Part shown: positions 63,819-64,000 of the stretch, in pieces | Numbering within the stretch: position 1 is the stretch's first letter | Layout of the letters: every line of letters starts with the position of its first letter | The notes under the pieces: model-generated | Told to the model about the DNA's origin: nothing | Seen by the model: the letters and a program-made list of their open reading frames with translations, nothing else | The model's database searches: none | Translations under genes and position numbers: made by a program | NCBI GenBank assembly: GCA_028015205.1 | Contig: CM051521.1 | Location: forward strand, 120,784,614-120,848,613 | Direction: 5' to 3' | Origin: Mytilisepta virgata | Lineage: Eukaryota > Mollusca > Bivalvia > Mytilida > Mytilidae | DNA: 64,000 nt

Positions 63819-64000
63819 AATAACCGAAAATCATAGATCAGTCGTGTCGTCATTTGGTATTTCCATCAAAGATGATGATCTTGATCTTCCAACCGTGTAT
63901 TGGATACCCAAGTTACATAAGTGTCCATACAAACAACGCTTTATAGCTGGATCTGCCAAGTGTTCCACCAAACCATTGTCTCAACTTCTAACTTCTATTT
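63819..64000 (+). pseudogene. Penelope-like element copy 4, polymerase start (continues past the window)
   Basis: After the insertion the frame resumes with TENHRSVVSSFGISIKDDDL, then LPTVYWIPKLHKCPYKQRFI and AGSAKCSTKPLSQLL. This is the L-Y-W-I-P-K-L-H-K and C-S-T-K-P-L-S region seen in copy 3. It is cut by the right window edge, so whether the polymerase is intact cannot be judged. Confidence 0.8.

Overview
This is eukaryotic, AT-rich, intron-rich animal DNA, most likely from a bivalve mollusc and plausibly a mussel. I infer this from the split genes with GT-AG introns, type-I hammerhead-like motifs, tRNA-derived SINEs, DIRS and Penelope-like retroelements, CR1/Jockey-like LINE tails and dense non-autonomous repeats of the kind common in bivalve genomes. 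No bacterial operons, rRNA or functional tRNA genes were seen. Only five exons of one gene and a few exons of two others look like host coding sequence; most of the rest is intron or transposon debris.

The host theme is a minus-strand array of ionotropic glutamate receptor (iGluR) genes. Copy A (58.4 to 50.9 kb) has five phase-compatible exons covering the second part of ligand-binding lobe S1, M1, the pore loop, M3, lobe S2, M4 and the stop codon; its 5' half is not visible before the window ends. Copy B (40.9 to 28.8 kb) has a signal-peptide exon and amino-terminal-domain exons; its second and third exons are closed in all three frames, while two later exons at 29.4 to 28.8 kb are open. Copy C (14.4 to 3.7 kb) has the same first three exons intact with matching phases and runs off the left edge. 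B and C are collinear, including a non-coding block (170-345 and 31615-31815), so they are local duplicates now separated by different transposon loads. No ligand-binding or membrane exons were found between B and C.

Mobile DNA, left to right: a 625-bp MITE (2.6 kb); a decayed LINE (8.3-10.5 kb); a SINE (11.6 kb); a poly(A) retroposed sequence (12.4 kb); hammerhead-like repeats (13.4-14.0 kb); a 5.7-kb region between inverted repeats holding remnants of a P-like transposase, a PIF1-like helicase and a SAP-like segment (15.2-20.8 kb); four Penelope-like reverse transcriptase copies (18.4, 27.6, 47.6-50.1, 61.0-64.0 kb); a DIRS-like tyrosine-recombinase retrotransposon with inverted terminal repeats (34.9-38.8 kb); LINE tails at 5.4, 21.4, 39.7 and 42.0 kb; a fold-back structure with GAAAC-rich arms (52.8-54.9 kb); a tandemly duplicated hairpin unit (56.7-57.8 kb); a minisatellite and a degenerate satellite-like array (58.8-60.9 kb); and an insertion with about 450-bp direct repeats inside the last Penelope-like copy (61.6-63.8 kb). 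One repeat family, called R1 here (monomer about 380 bp), recurs at least nine times and supplies nested-insertion evidence.

All assignments come from reading the sequence and translated frames by eye. No database search was run.
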